Made by a program: the position numbers and the translations under genes. DNA of 64,000 nt from Maritimibacter harenae (GTDB lineage: Bacteria; Pseudomonadota; Alphaproteobacteria; Rhodobacterales; Rhodobacteraceae). Shown in pieces: positions 1 to 6,479 of this stretch. Under the pieces are notes generated by a model. That model saw only the letters and a program-made list of their open reading frames with translations, was not told where the DNA came from and did not search any database. Location: assembly GCF_009882975.1 (NCBI RefSeq), contig NZ_WTUX01000011.1, forward strand, positions 124,001 through 188,000. The letters run 5' to 3'. The stretch's first letter is position 1. Each line of letters starts with the position of its first letter.

Positions 1-2
1 TC

Positions 3-839
3 GAAAAGGCGGGGCGCGTCTTCGGCGAAACCATCGGCGGCGTGCGCGGGATCGCGGACGACTTCTTCGACATCGCGGCCTTCCCGGCGCGCGAGCCGAT
101 CCTCTTCGGCGTCGCCGTGGCCGGGATCGGCGCGCTGGTGGCGACGGACTACCAAGTCACGGCGTTCTACCAGGACAAGATCGAAAGCGCCTTCGACGGG
201 TTTTCGCTGCCGTCCTTCGTGCCGTCGAACCTGAAGCGAAACACGGTCCTGCGCTATATCTCCCGCGAGGACGAATACCTCCTCGCCGGGATCGGCCTGA
301 CCTATGCCTACGGCTTCGCGGCGAATGACGAGCGCGCGCAGGCGACCGCGATCCTCGCCTCGAAGGCGGTGGCCTATTCCTACGTGATCTCGCACGTGCT
401 GTTGAAGCCGGTGTTCGGCCGGCTGCGCCCCGCGAACGACCTGTCGTCCTACGGCGGGCCGGTCGACACGGTGGACGCCCAGGGTTTCACGCCGAACCCT
501 TACAAATTCGGGAATTTCCCAGGGATCAACCTGCGCCCGACCGCCTACGGCACCGCGATGCCGAGCTTCCACTACACGCTCTATTTCTCCGTCGCGCGGG
601 TCTATTCGGGCATGTACGACAACGCGATCCTGCCCTACGTCGCGGCCGGGCTCCTCTCCGTGTCCAACATCCGCGGCCACAACCACTGGGTCTCCGACAT
701 GGTGGCGGGCGCGGTGATCGGGACGGTGATCGGCCAGTCGATCCTGGACAACTACACCGAGCGCAAGGGGCTCGACATGAGCTTCACGCCGGTGGTGTCG
801 TCGCGCGGGGTCGGCGCGCAGTTCTCGATGCGCTTCTGA
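3..839 (+). CDS. PAP2-family phosphatase, N-terminus outside the window
   Basis: The frame is open to the left window edge, so the start is not seen; a GTG at 42 is the first internal candidate (265 residues from there). Counting from that GTG, the PAP2 (type 2 phosphatidic acid phosphatase) motifs are visible: K122-x6-R129-P130, then P174-S-F-H177, then S208-N-x5-H215-x3-D219. The catalytic histidines and aspartate are kept, but the usual PSGH reads PSFH and the arginine of the SR-x5-H-x3-D motif is asparagine. Hydrophobic stretches fit a membrane protein. Family members remove phosphate from lipids such as phosphatidate or undecaprenyl pyrophosphate; the substrate here cannot be told. The family call is sure, activity less so. 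Confidence 0.8.
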   Translation, partial: EKAGRVFGETIGGVRGIADDFFDIAAFPAREPILFGVAVAGIGALVATDYQVTAFYQDKIESAFDGFSLPSFVPSNLKRNTVLRYISREDEYLLAGIGLTYAYGFAANDERAQATAILASKAVAYSYVISHVLLKPVFGRLRPANDLSSYGGPVDTVDAQGFTPNPYKFGNFPGINLRPTAYGTAMPSFHYTLYFSVARVYSGMYDNAILPYVAAGLLSVSNIRGHNHWVSDMVAGAVIGTVIGQSILDNYTERKGLDMSFTPVVSSRGVGAQFSMRF

Positions 840-907
840 GCGCGCGCGGGCACGGAACAGAACCCGAACACCTTTTCCTCGCAGTCGCTGGCGTGTAGGC
901 TCGCGCC

Positions 908-3274
908 ATGAGCAGTTTCGACGACTCCCCCATGTCCGCCGACACCCGCCCGAGCCTGAGCCAGATGGCGATGGCGGCCCGGCCCGCGCCGTATCTGGAC
1001 GATCTGAACCCCGCGCAGCGCGCGGCGGTCGAGGCGCTGGACGGTCCCGTCCTGATGCTCGCCGGGGCGGGCACCGGCAAGACCAAGGCGCTGACCGCGC
1101 GTATCGCCCACCTCTTGAACACCGGCCGGGCGCGCCCGAACGAGATCCTGTCGGTCACCTTCACCAACAAGGCCGCGCGGGAGATGAAGAACCGCGTGGG
1201 CCAGCTTCTGGGCCAGCCCGCTGAAGGGATGCCGTGGCTGGGCACCTTCCACGCGATCTGCGTCAAGCTCCTGCGCCGCCATGCGGAGCTTGCCGGGCTC
1301 AAGTCGAATTTCACCATCCTTGACACCGACGACCAGATCCGGCTGATGAAGCAGCTCATCGTGGCCGAGAACATCGACGAGAAGCGCTGGCCCGCGCGCC
1401 AGCTTGCCGGGATCATCGACGGCTGGAAGAACCGCGCCTGGACGCCCGAGAAAGTGCCGGCGGCTGAGGCGGCGGCATTCAATAACCGCGGGACCGAACT
1501 CTACGCGGCCTACCAGGAGCGGCTGAAGACGCTGAACGCGGTGGATTTCGGCGACCTGCTTTTGCACATGGTCACGATCTTCCGCGAGCACGAGGACGTG
1601 CTGGCGCAGTACCAGCGATGGTTCCGGTATATCCTCGTGGACGAGTACCAGGACACCAACGTCGCGCAGTACCTGTGGCTGCGGCTTCTTGCGGGGGCGC
1701 ACAAGAACATCTGCTGCGTGGGCGACGATGACCAGTCGATCTATGGCTGGCGCGGGGCCGAGGTGGGCAACATCCTGCGCTTCGAGAAGGATTTCCCGGG
1801 CGCCAAGGTGGTGCGGCTTGAGCAGAACTATCGCTCGACGCCCCATATCCTCGCCGCGGCCGGCGGGGTGATCCGCGGGAACGAAGACCGGCTGGGCAAG
1901 GAGCTCTGGACCGAGGCCGAAGAAGGCGAGCGGGTCCGCCTCATCGGCCACTGGGACGGCGAGGAAGAAGCGCGCTGGATCGGGGACGAGATCGAGGCGA
2001 TGCAATCGGGCTCGCGCGGGATGAACCCCATGAGCCTCGACGACATGGCGATTCTCGTGCGCGCCTCGCACCAGATGCGCGCCTTCGAGGACCGGTTCCT
2101 GACCATCGGCCTGCCGTACCGCGTGATTGGCGGCCCGCGCTTCTACGAGCGGATGGAGATCCGCGACGCGATGGCCTATTTCCGGCTCGCCGTGTCGCCC
2201 GACGACGACCTCGCCTTCGAGCGTATCGTGAACACGCCGCGCCGGGGCCTGGGCGACAAGGCGGTGCAGACGATCCAGCGCATGGCGCGCGCCCACGCGA
2301 TCCCGCTTGTGGACGCCGCCGGCAAATGCGTCGAGCAGGCCGAGATCAAGGGCAAGGGCGGCAAGAGCCTGGCCCAGCTCGTCACCAACATCTTCCGCTG
2401 GCATAGCCAGGTCCGCGACGAGGCCGACACCCATGTCGAGCTTGCCGAGATGATCCTCGAGGAATCCGGCTACACGGAGATGTGGCAGAACGACAAGACG
2501 CCGGAGGCGCCGGGGCGGCTCGAGAACCTCAAGGAACTGGTCAAGGCGCTCGAGGAATTCGACAACCTTCAGGGCTTCCTCGAACATGTCGCGCTGATCA
2601 TGGACAATGAAAGCGACGAGGCGGAAGAGAAGGTCACCATCATGACGCTTCACGCCGCCAAGGGGCTCGAATACCCCGCCGTGTTCCTGCCGGGCTGGGA
2701 GGACGGGCTTTTCCCGTCGCAGCGCTCGATGGACGAAAGCGGGCTCAAGGGGCTCGAGGAAGAGCGCCGGCTGGCCTATGTCGGAATCACCCGGGCCGAG
2801 GAGCTCTGCACGATCTCCTTCGCCGCCAACCGGCGTGTCTACGGCCAGTGGCAGAGCCAGATGCCCTCGCGCTTCATCGACGAACTGCCGGAGGAAAACG
2901 TCGACGTGCTCACCCCGCCGGGGCTCTACGGCGGCGGCTACGGCGCGGCGGGCAGCTTCGGCTCTGGTTCCTCGCTCGAGGAAAAGGCGGCGCGCGCGGA
3001 TGCCTACAACTCGCCGGGCTGGCGCCGGATGCAGCAGAACACGGCGCGTTCGATGCACAGCCCCAACGAGTCGCGCAATCTGACCATCGATTCCACTGCC
3101 GTCTCGGCCTTCACCCAGGGCGACCGGGTGTTCCACCAGAAGTTCGGCTACGGCTACGTAATGGGGATCGAGGGCGACAAGCTCGATATCGAGTTCGAGC
3201 ACGCCGGGTCCAAGAAGGTCGTGGCGAAGTTCATCGTGCCTGCGGACCGGGCCGGCGACGATATCCCATTCTGA
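908..3274 (+). CDS. uvrD: ATP-dependent DNA helicase UvrD/PcrA (superfamily 1)
   Basis: This 788-residue 3'-5' DNA helicase acts in nucleotide excision repair, mismatch repair and clearing of stalled complexes. A Q-motif (LNPAQRAAV, about 33-41) precedes Walker A AGAGTGKT at 52-59. Walker B DEYQDT lies at 245-250, followed by the GDDDQSIYGWRG motif and, near 580-650, the TLHAAKGLE and VGITRAEE motifs. The last 50 residues (FGYGYVMGIEGDKLDIEF) match the Tudor-like C-terminal domain of UvrD/PcrA. About 30 residues precede the Q-motif, slightly more than usual; ATG 908 is the first good start. A bidirectional hairpin terminator lies 40 bp downstream. Long open frames on the opposite strand are GC-driven shadows. 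Confidence 0.97.
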   Translation: MSSFDDSPMSADTRPSLSQMAMAARPAPYLDDLNPAQRAAVEALDGPVLMLAGAGTGKTKALTARIAHLLNTGRARPNEILSVTFTNKAAREMKNRVGQLLGQPAEGMPWLGTFHAICVKLLRRHAELAGLKSNFTILDTDDQIRLMKQLIVAENIDEKRWPARQLAGIIDGWKNRAWTPEKVPAAEAAAFNNRGTELYAAYQERLKTLNAVDFGDLLLHMVTIFREHEDVLAQYQRWFRYILVDEYQDTNVAQYLWLRLLAGAHKNICCVGDDDQSIYGWRGAEVGNILRFEKDFPGAKVVRLEQNYRSTPHILAAAGGVIRGNEDRLGKELWTEAEEGERVRLIGHWDGEEEARWIGDEIEAMQSGSRGMNPMSLDDMAILVRASHQMRAFEDRFLTIGLPYRVIGGPRFYERMEIRDAMAYFRLAVSPDDDLAFERIVNTPRRGLGDKAVQTIQRMARAHAIPLVDAAGKCVEQAEIKGKGGKSLAQLVTNIFRWHSQVRDEADTHVELAEMILEESGYTEMWQNDKTPEAPGRLENLKELVKALEEFDNLQGFLEHVALIMDNESDEAEEKVTIMTLHAAKGLEYPAVFLPGWEDGLFPSQRSMDESGLKGLEEERRLAYVGITRAEELCTISFAANRRVYGQWQSQMPSRFIDELPEENVDVLTPPGLYGGGYGAAGSFGSGSSLEEKAARADAYNSPGWRRMQQNTARSMHSPNESRNLTIDSTAVSAFTQGDRVFHQKFGYGYVMGIEGDKLDIEFEHAGSKKVVAKFIVPADRAGDDIPF

Positions 3275-3310
3275 CCAGGCCTGCGGCGCGATCCGCATGC
3301 CTCCGGCCAT

Positions 3311-3350
3311 AAAAAAACGGTGACGCCCGGGAGGAGGTGGGCGCCACCGT
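3311..3350. terminator. Bidirectional Rho-independent terminator formed by the last array hairpin
   Basis: The arms at 3317-3328 and 3339-3350 form a 12-bp stem. Its single plus-strand A/C mismatch (3323/3344) becomes a G.U pair in minus-strand RNA. On the minus strand the stem is followed by seven U (complement of 3311-3317), ending the DUF1127-sRNA transcript. On the plus strand it is followed by TCTTTTC, so it can also end the uvrD transcript. The loop is the same CCTCCTCCC motif (minus strand) as in the other seven hairpins. Confidence 0.9.
3317..3350 (-). ncRNA. CcsR/cuckoo-type sRNA hairpin 8 (terminator unit)
   Basis: The eighth and last hairpin counted from the DUF1127 gene. It has a 12-bp stem and a 10-nt loop ACCUCCUCCC in minus-strand RNA. 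It ends the array and carries the U-tract. Confidence 0.85.
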
Positions 3351-3358
3351 TCTTTTCG

Positions 3359-3393
3359 GCAATCGGCGTCAGGGAGGAGGAAGACGCCATTGC
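3359..3393 (-). ncRNA. CcsR/cuckoo-type sRNA hairpin 7
   Basis: The inner stem 3365-3370/3383-3388 (GGCGTC/GACGCC on plus) encloses a 12-nt loop that reads UUCCUCCUCCCU in minus-strand RNA. A bulged base is followed by an outer GCAAT/ATTGC stem, giving 11 pairs in total. The next unit is about 30 nt away, separated by a GGGG/CCCC mini-hairpin near 3400-3412. Confidence 0.85.
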
Positions 3394-3421
3394 TTCGGTC
3401 GGGGTTGCCCCCGGTATGTTT

Positions 3422-3459
3422 GCCCGTCCGCTCCAGGGAGGAGGAAGGAGCATTCGGGC
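3422..3459 (-). ncRNA. CcsR/cuckoo-type sRNA hairpin 6
   Basis: The inner stem 3430-3434/3447-3451 (GCTCC/GGAGC) carries a 12-nt loop UUCCUCCUCCCU in minus-strand RNA. The outer stem GCCCG/CGGGC is at 3422-3426/3455-3459. Confidence 0.85.
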
Positions 3460-3461
3460 TA

Positions 3462-3494
3462 CGGTTACCCCAGGGAGGAGGAGAGGGGCTTCCG
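3462..3494 (-). ncRNA. CcsR/cuckoo-type sRNA hairpin 5
   Basis: The stem CCCC/GGGG (3468-3471/3485-3488) is extended by one G.U pair that forms only in minus-strand RNA, and by a 3-bp outer CGG/CCG stem after an internal loop. The loop contains CCUCCUCCC. It is the weakest stem of the eight. Confidence 0.75.
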
Positions 3495-3502
3495 ATCTGT
3501 TG

Positions 3503-3544
3503 CTGTCAGCGGCGGCTCGGGAGGAGGTGAGCCGCCGCCGACAG
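3503..3544 (-). ncRNA. CcsR/cuckoo-type sRNA hairpin 4
   Basis: The longest stem of the array: 16 pairs between 3503-3518 and 3529-3544, with one position (3508/3539) that pairs as G.U only in minus-strand RNA. The 10-nt loop is ACCUCCUCCC, the same loop type as the terminator unit. Confidence 0.88.
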
Positions 3545-3547
3545 GAC

Positions 3548-3579
3548 CGGGACCTTCAGGGAGGAGGAGGAAGGCCCCG
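3548..3579 (-). ncRNA. CcsR/cuckoo-type sRNA hairpin 3
   Basis: A ten-pair stem 3548-3557/3570-3579, including one G.U pair (3552/3575) that exists only in minus-strand RNA. The loop CUCCUCCUCCCU contains the shared 9-nt motif. Confidence 0.85.
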
Positions 3580-3586
3580 TATTGTC

Positions 3587-3629
3587 GACCCGGGTAGGCG
3601 TCAGGGAGGAGGGAGACGCTGACCGGGTC
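3587..3629 (-). ncRNA. CcsR/cuckoo-type sRNA hairpin 2
   Basis: The inner stem 3598-3602/3615-3619 (GCGTC/GACGC) has loop UCCCUCCUCCCU. After an internal loop, a 7-bp outer stem GACCCGG/CCGGGTC lies at 3587-3593/3623-3629. This loop contains UCCCUCCU, the exact complement of the AGGAGGGA in the mrp ribosome binding site. Confidence 0.85.
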
Positions 3630-3636
3630 ATCGAGA

Positions 3637-3660
3637 AACCTCAGGGAGGAGGAAGAGGTT
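3637..3660 (-). ncRNA. CcsR/cuckoo-type sRNA hairpin 1
   Basis: The first hairpin after the DUF1127 stop codon (12 nt away on the minus strand). The stem AACCTC/GAGGTT (3637-3642/3655-3660) encloses the 12-nt loop UUCCUCCUCCCU. In Rhodobacter sphaeroides the homologous RNAs are cotranscribed with and cut from the DUF1127 mRNA; the position here fits the same arrangement. Confidence 0.85.
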
Positions 3661-3672
3661 CCCGAAACTCTC

Positions 3673-3891
3673 TTATTTTTTGCCGTAGGCCGCCTCGCGG
3701 GCGAGGAACGGGATCTCGGCGCGGCTGATGCCCAGGTCGGCCAGGTCACGGGCGTCGAGCGATTGCAGCTCGTCGCGGGTGGTGCGGTAGACCTTGCGCT
3801 TGGCGCGGGCTTCGCCGAAGGATTTCAGCAGGGTGGACACGCGGTCGAAAAGGCCGTGGTCGGCGTGGCGGATGTCGGTTGCGTATGCCAT
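3673..3891 (-). CDS. ccaF1: DUF1127 (YjiS-like) small protein, CcaF1-like RNA-binding protein
   Basis: A 72-residue basic protein. The C-terminal half carries the DUF1127 pattern: R-DELQSLDARDLADLGISRAEI at about 39-60, preceded by a basic helix (KSFGEARAKRKVYR). ATG 3891 follows a GAGAGAG purine run; an upstream in-frame extension lacks family similarity and is rejected. The gene directly precedes eight CCUCCUCCC hairpins in the same orientation. In Rhodobacter sphaeroides the same order, DUF1127 gene ccaF1 then the CcsR sRNAs, forms one stress-induced transcript, and CcaF1 binds RNA and helps sRNA maturation. The function is taken from that synteny. A heat-shock-sigma (RpoH) promoter is expected upstream, but I could not fix one; TTGACC near 4010-4015 is a possible -35. 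Confidence 0.85.
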   Translation of the reverse strand: MAYATDIRHADHGLFDRVSTLLKSFGEARAKRKVYRTTRDELQSLDARDLADLGISRAEIPFLAREAAYGKK

Positions 3892-4162
3892 GTCGTCTCT
3901 CTCTTTCGTCTCTGTCGCCCGTCGGTGGGCGCTCTGTCGTGCGAAGCACTGTGCCCCGCCGGTTGAGATGAAAATGGTCGATTTGCTGCAGGTGCACAAT
4001 CCTGAGAAAGGTCAATGCCGCTATGCGGAAAATGCATACGTAAGGCTGACCTACTTTGTTAACGCAGGGTAAACATTGGGGAATATCGCCCCGAAAGCCC
4101 GCAGACCCTTGAGAAATCGGGGGAAAGGCGCATCTATGGCGCGACTGGTGAAGGAGGGAATG

Positions 4163-5254
4163 ATGGCGCTCACACGCGAACGGATCATGTCGGTACTGGC
4201 CGAGGTGGCCATGCCGGACAAAGGCGACCTTGCTTCGCGCGACGTGGTGCGCGCGCTCAACATAGACGGCGGGCACGTCAGCTTCGTGATCGAGGCACCG
4301 GACCCCGACATCGCGTCGCAGATGGAACCGCAGCGCCGCGCCGCCGAGGCGGCGGTGAGCGCGTTGGACGGGGTTGAGCGGGTGACGGCCATCCTCACCG
4401 CCCACGGCGGCGGCAAGCCCGCGCCCAAGCAGCAGCAACAGCAGGAGGCCCCCAGCCTTCGCGTGGGCGGCCATCCGAAGCCGCAGGCCGGACCGCAGGC
4501 GATCCCGGGCGTCGACCGGGTGATCGCGGTCGCCTCCGGCAAGGGCGGAGTGGGCAAGTCCACCGTGTCCTCGAACCTCGCCGTGGCGCTGGCCGCCGCG
4601 GGGCGCAAGGTGGGCCTGCTCGATGCCGACATCCTGGGTCCCAGCCAGGCGCACATGATGGGCGTGAAGGACAAGCCGGCCTCGGCCGATGGCAAGACGC
4701 TCGAGCCGCTCGAGGCACACGGGGTCAAGGTCATGTCGGTCGGCGCCATCGTCGACCAGGACCAGGCGGTCGTCTGGCGCGGCCCGATGCTCATGGGCAC
4801 GGTGCAGCAGTTTGCGTTCCAGGTGAACTGGGGTGATCTCGACGTGCTGATCGTGGACCTGCCGCCGGGCACCGGCGATGTGCAGCTGACGCTCAGCCAG
4901 AAGGTCGAGATGACCGGCGCGCTGGTGGTGTCGACGCCGCAGGACGTGGCGCTGCTCGACGCGCACAAGGCGATCGACATGTTCGGCAAGGTCAGCGTGC
5001 CCGTGCTGGGCCTGATCGAGAACATGTCCTCCTACATCTGCCCCAACTGCGGGCACGAGGCGCATCTCTTCGGGGAAGGCGGCGTGGCCCGCGAGGCCGA
5101 GAAGATCGGCGCGCCGCTCCTGGCGCAGCTGCCGCTGTCGCTCGATGTGCGGATGGCCGGCGACAAGGGCATCCCCGTGGCGCTGACGGAAGGGGCCGTG
5201 GGCGAAGGCTACCGTGCACTTGCGGCCGACCTGGTGGCGCGCGGCATCGGCTGA
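4163..5254 (+). CDS. mrp: Mrp/ApbC family iron-sulfur cluster carrier ATPase
   Basis: Mrp proteins bind and pass on [4Fe-4S] clusters, using a deviant Walker A ATPase. The protein has an N-terminal MIP18/DUF59 domain (about 1-85), a linker with a five-glutamine run (90-94), the P-loop SGKGGVGKS at 125-133, and the C-x2-C cluster motif C293-P-N-C296. Length 363 fits the family. Two ATGs lie back to back at 4160 and 4163; AGGAGGG at 4152-4158 favours 4163, and ATG 4136 is a longer alternative. It is divergent from the DUF1127-sRNA operon and ends in a strong terminator. Confidence 0.95.
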   Translation: MALTRERIMSVLAEVAMPDKGDLASRDVVRALNIDGGHVSFVIEAPDPDIASQMEPQRRAAEAAVSALDGVERVTAILTAHGGGKPAPKQQQQQEAPSLRVGGHPKPQAGPQAIPGVDRVIAVASGKGGVGKSTVSSNLAVALAAAGRKVGLLDADILGPSQAHMMGVKDKPASADGKTLEPLEAHGVKVMSVGAIVDQDQAVVWRGPMLMGTVQQFAFQVNWGDLDVLIVDLPPGTGDVQLTLSQKVEMTGALVVSTPQDVALLDAHKAIDMFGKVSVPVLGLIENMSSYICPNCGHEAHLFGEGGVAREAEKIGAPLLAQLPLSLDVRMAGDKGIPVALTEGAVGEGYRALAADLVARGIG

Positions 5255-5295
5255 CCGGGGCAGGGCGGCCTGCCCCGGGACAACGATACGGACAG

Positions 5296-5334
5296 GGCCG
5301 GGCCGGAGTGCACTCCGCGCCCGGCCTCTCTTTT
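5296..5334 (+). terminator. Rho-independent terminator of mrp
   Basis: The arms GGCCGGGC and GCCCGGCC, extended by GGAGTG/CACTCC (5296-5310 against 5311-5326), form a long GC stem. It is followed by TCTCTTTT, about 40 bp after the mrp stop codon. Confidence 0.85.
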
Positions 5335-5419
5335 GTCCGGGACGGCATGGGAAACCGCCCCACCGCTGCCTGATCGCGGCTCGCGCATGGGATTTCATGG
5401 AACTCACGCCAAATCACAC

Positions 5420-5468
5420 GAATCAAATCAGCGATTTTCGCGGGAATCCGCTGGAAATCGGTTGAATC
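5420..5468. promoter_or_regulatory. Cluster of three GANTC (CcrM) methylation sites
   Basis: GAATC occurs at 5420-5424, 5444-5448 and 5464-5468: three sites in 49 bp of a GC-rich genome, upstream of the dcw operon. GANTC is the target of the alphaproteobacterial cell-cycle methyltransferase CcrM and the site class read by GcrA. A regulatory role is inferred from the clustering and position. Confidence 0.45.
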
Positions 5469-5731
5469 GCACCTGATTTTCCGGCATCTGGCCGCCGGTT
5501 CCCGGATATTCCCGGAAAAAATCTTCCCGACCCGCGAAAAAATTCATCTCACTATATCTAGTGATGGGAATTATAGGGCGCGCAATATCGGCCGGTTCGT
5601 TCCCGTTTTGATCCGTCAAAACCTTGATTTCCAAGGGGGTCGGGAACAACATCTGGTAGGCAATTCCCATAGAAAGGGGTTGTTTCCCACGAATTCCCAT
5701 GGCAATCATTAATCACACGATGAGACGGGAA
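5442..5731. promoter_or_regulatory. Cluster of TTCCC/GGGAA boxes upstream of mraZ (putative MraZ operators)
   Basis: Eleven TTCCC/GGGAA pentamers lie in 290 bp. TTCCC starts at 5499, 5509, 5524, 5600, 5664, 5684 and 5694; GGGAA starts at 5442, 5566, 5642 and 5727. Two subsets have 10-bp phasing: 5499/5509, and the TTCCCA hexamers at 5664, 5684 and 5694 (20 then 10 bp apart). Read on the minus strand the latter are TGGGA boxes with 5-nt spacers, the pattern bound by the MraZ repressor in other bacteria. The stretch is clearly less GC-rich than the genes around it. Autoregulation of mraZ is inferred. Confidence 0.6.
5624..5652 (+). promoter_or_regulatory. Possible promoter of the dcw operon
   Basis: TTGATT (5624-5629), a 17-bp spacer, and CAACAT (5647-5652) form a weak sigma-70-like pair. 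Transcription would start about 10 bp before the TTCCCA boxes at 5664-5699, leaving a leader of about 320 nt before mraZ. This is a sequence match only. Confidence 0.3.
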
Positions 5732-5978
5732 CAAACGGGGCGAAAAGAACCCCAGAAACAACTCCCAAGTCAGGTTTCATACAGGCACCCCGCTTCATCG
5801 GAATAAAGAGATCCGACGCGTTCGCGAGCAGACATCCCCCCAGGTGGCGCACGTGATCGGACGAACCCAGAGATGGGACGAGGGCGGCGGATTGAGCAGT
5901 GGCAGCAGCTCGATCCGTCGTTTTCGTTCCGGGGCCGGGATGACGGTGAAGGCAAGGGACAGATAGGAGCCGCGCGAC

Positions 5979-6479
5979 GTGGCCGAGGTGTTCAGAAAGG
6001 GCGGGCGTCACAAGGTTGACGCGAAAGGGCGGGTCTCGATCCCGTCCGGTTTCCGTTCCGTGATCGCCCAGCGTGACCCCGAGCGCCCCGCAGGTGAAGC
6101 CCCCCGTTTCGTGATCGTCTTCGGCGACCCCCGCCGCGAATTCCTCGAGTGCTACTCGATGGACGCGATCGCGGAAGTGAACGAGAAGATTTCCAGACTC
6201 AAGCGCGGTTCGCCGCGCCGCCGCATGCTGGAGCGGGTCTACTACGACGGGTCGCAGACGATGTCGGTGGACGACACCGGCCGCATCGTGCTCCCCGCCG
6301 ACCTGCGCGCCAAGATCGGCCTCGACGGCGAGGCGCAGTTCGTGGGCGCGGGCGACACGTTCCAGATCTGGCACCCCGACACCTACGGCGAAGTCGAGAA
6401 GAGCCACGAAGAGATGTTCGCGGATCTCGATCCCGACATGGATATCGCCGAACTGCTTGATATGGACGACGAAGAATGA
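5979..6479 (+). CDS. mraZ: Transcriptional regulator / division-cluster protein MraZ
   Basis: The first gene of the dcw cluster: a 166-residue MraZ with two SpoVT/AbrB-like swapped-hairpin repeats, the first around [14 protein letters not shown] (about 12-25) and the second around [14 protein letters not shown]. In other bacteria MraZ represses its own operon. The GTG start is supported by AGGAG at 5965-5969. It is a little longer than the usual 140-150 residues because of an insert ([13 protein letters not shown]) between strands of the first repeat and an acidic tail. It overlaps rsmH by four bases (ATGA). Confidence 0.95.
   Translation: MAEVFRKGGRHKVDAKGRVSIPSGFRSVIAQRDPERPAGEAPRFVIVFGDPRREFLECYSMDAIAEVNEKISRLKRGSPRRRMLERVYYDGSQTMSVDDTGRIVLPADLRAKIGLDGEAQFVGAGDTFQIWHPDTYGEVEKSHEEMFADLDPDMDIAELLDMDDEE

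Noticed and set aside
752-3310. Very long open frame antisense to uvrD
   Set aside because: It mirrors the third-position GC bias of uvrD, has arginine/histidine-rich composition and no family match. The same holds for long antisense frames over mraY-murD (12619-15405), ftsZ, pepN and glcB.
3311-3660. Regular GGGAGGAGG repeats that could be read as a CRISPR array or G-quadruplex tract
   Set aside because: The repeat is only 9 nt, spacing varies, each copy sits in the loop of its own hairpin, and no cas gene is near. Minus-strand hairpins explain the pattern better than plus-strand quadruplexes.
4058-4077. GTTAAC-GCAG-GGTAAAC between the DUF1127 gene and mrp as a CtrA site (TTAA-N7-TTAA)
   Set aside because: One half is TAAA, and a single imperfect match is expected by chance; not strong enough to report as a feature.
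5428-5761. Minus-strand open frames of 67-93 codons in the mraZ leader
   Set aside because: No ribosome site and composition unlike neighbouring genes; the region is better explained as regulatory DNA with TTCCC boxes.
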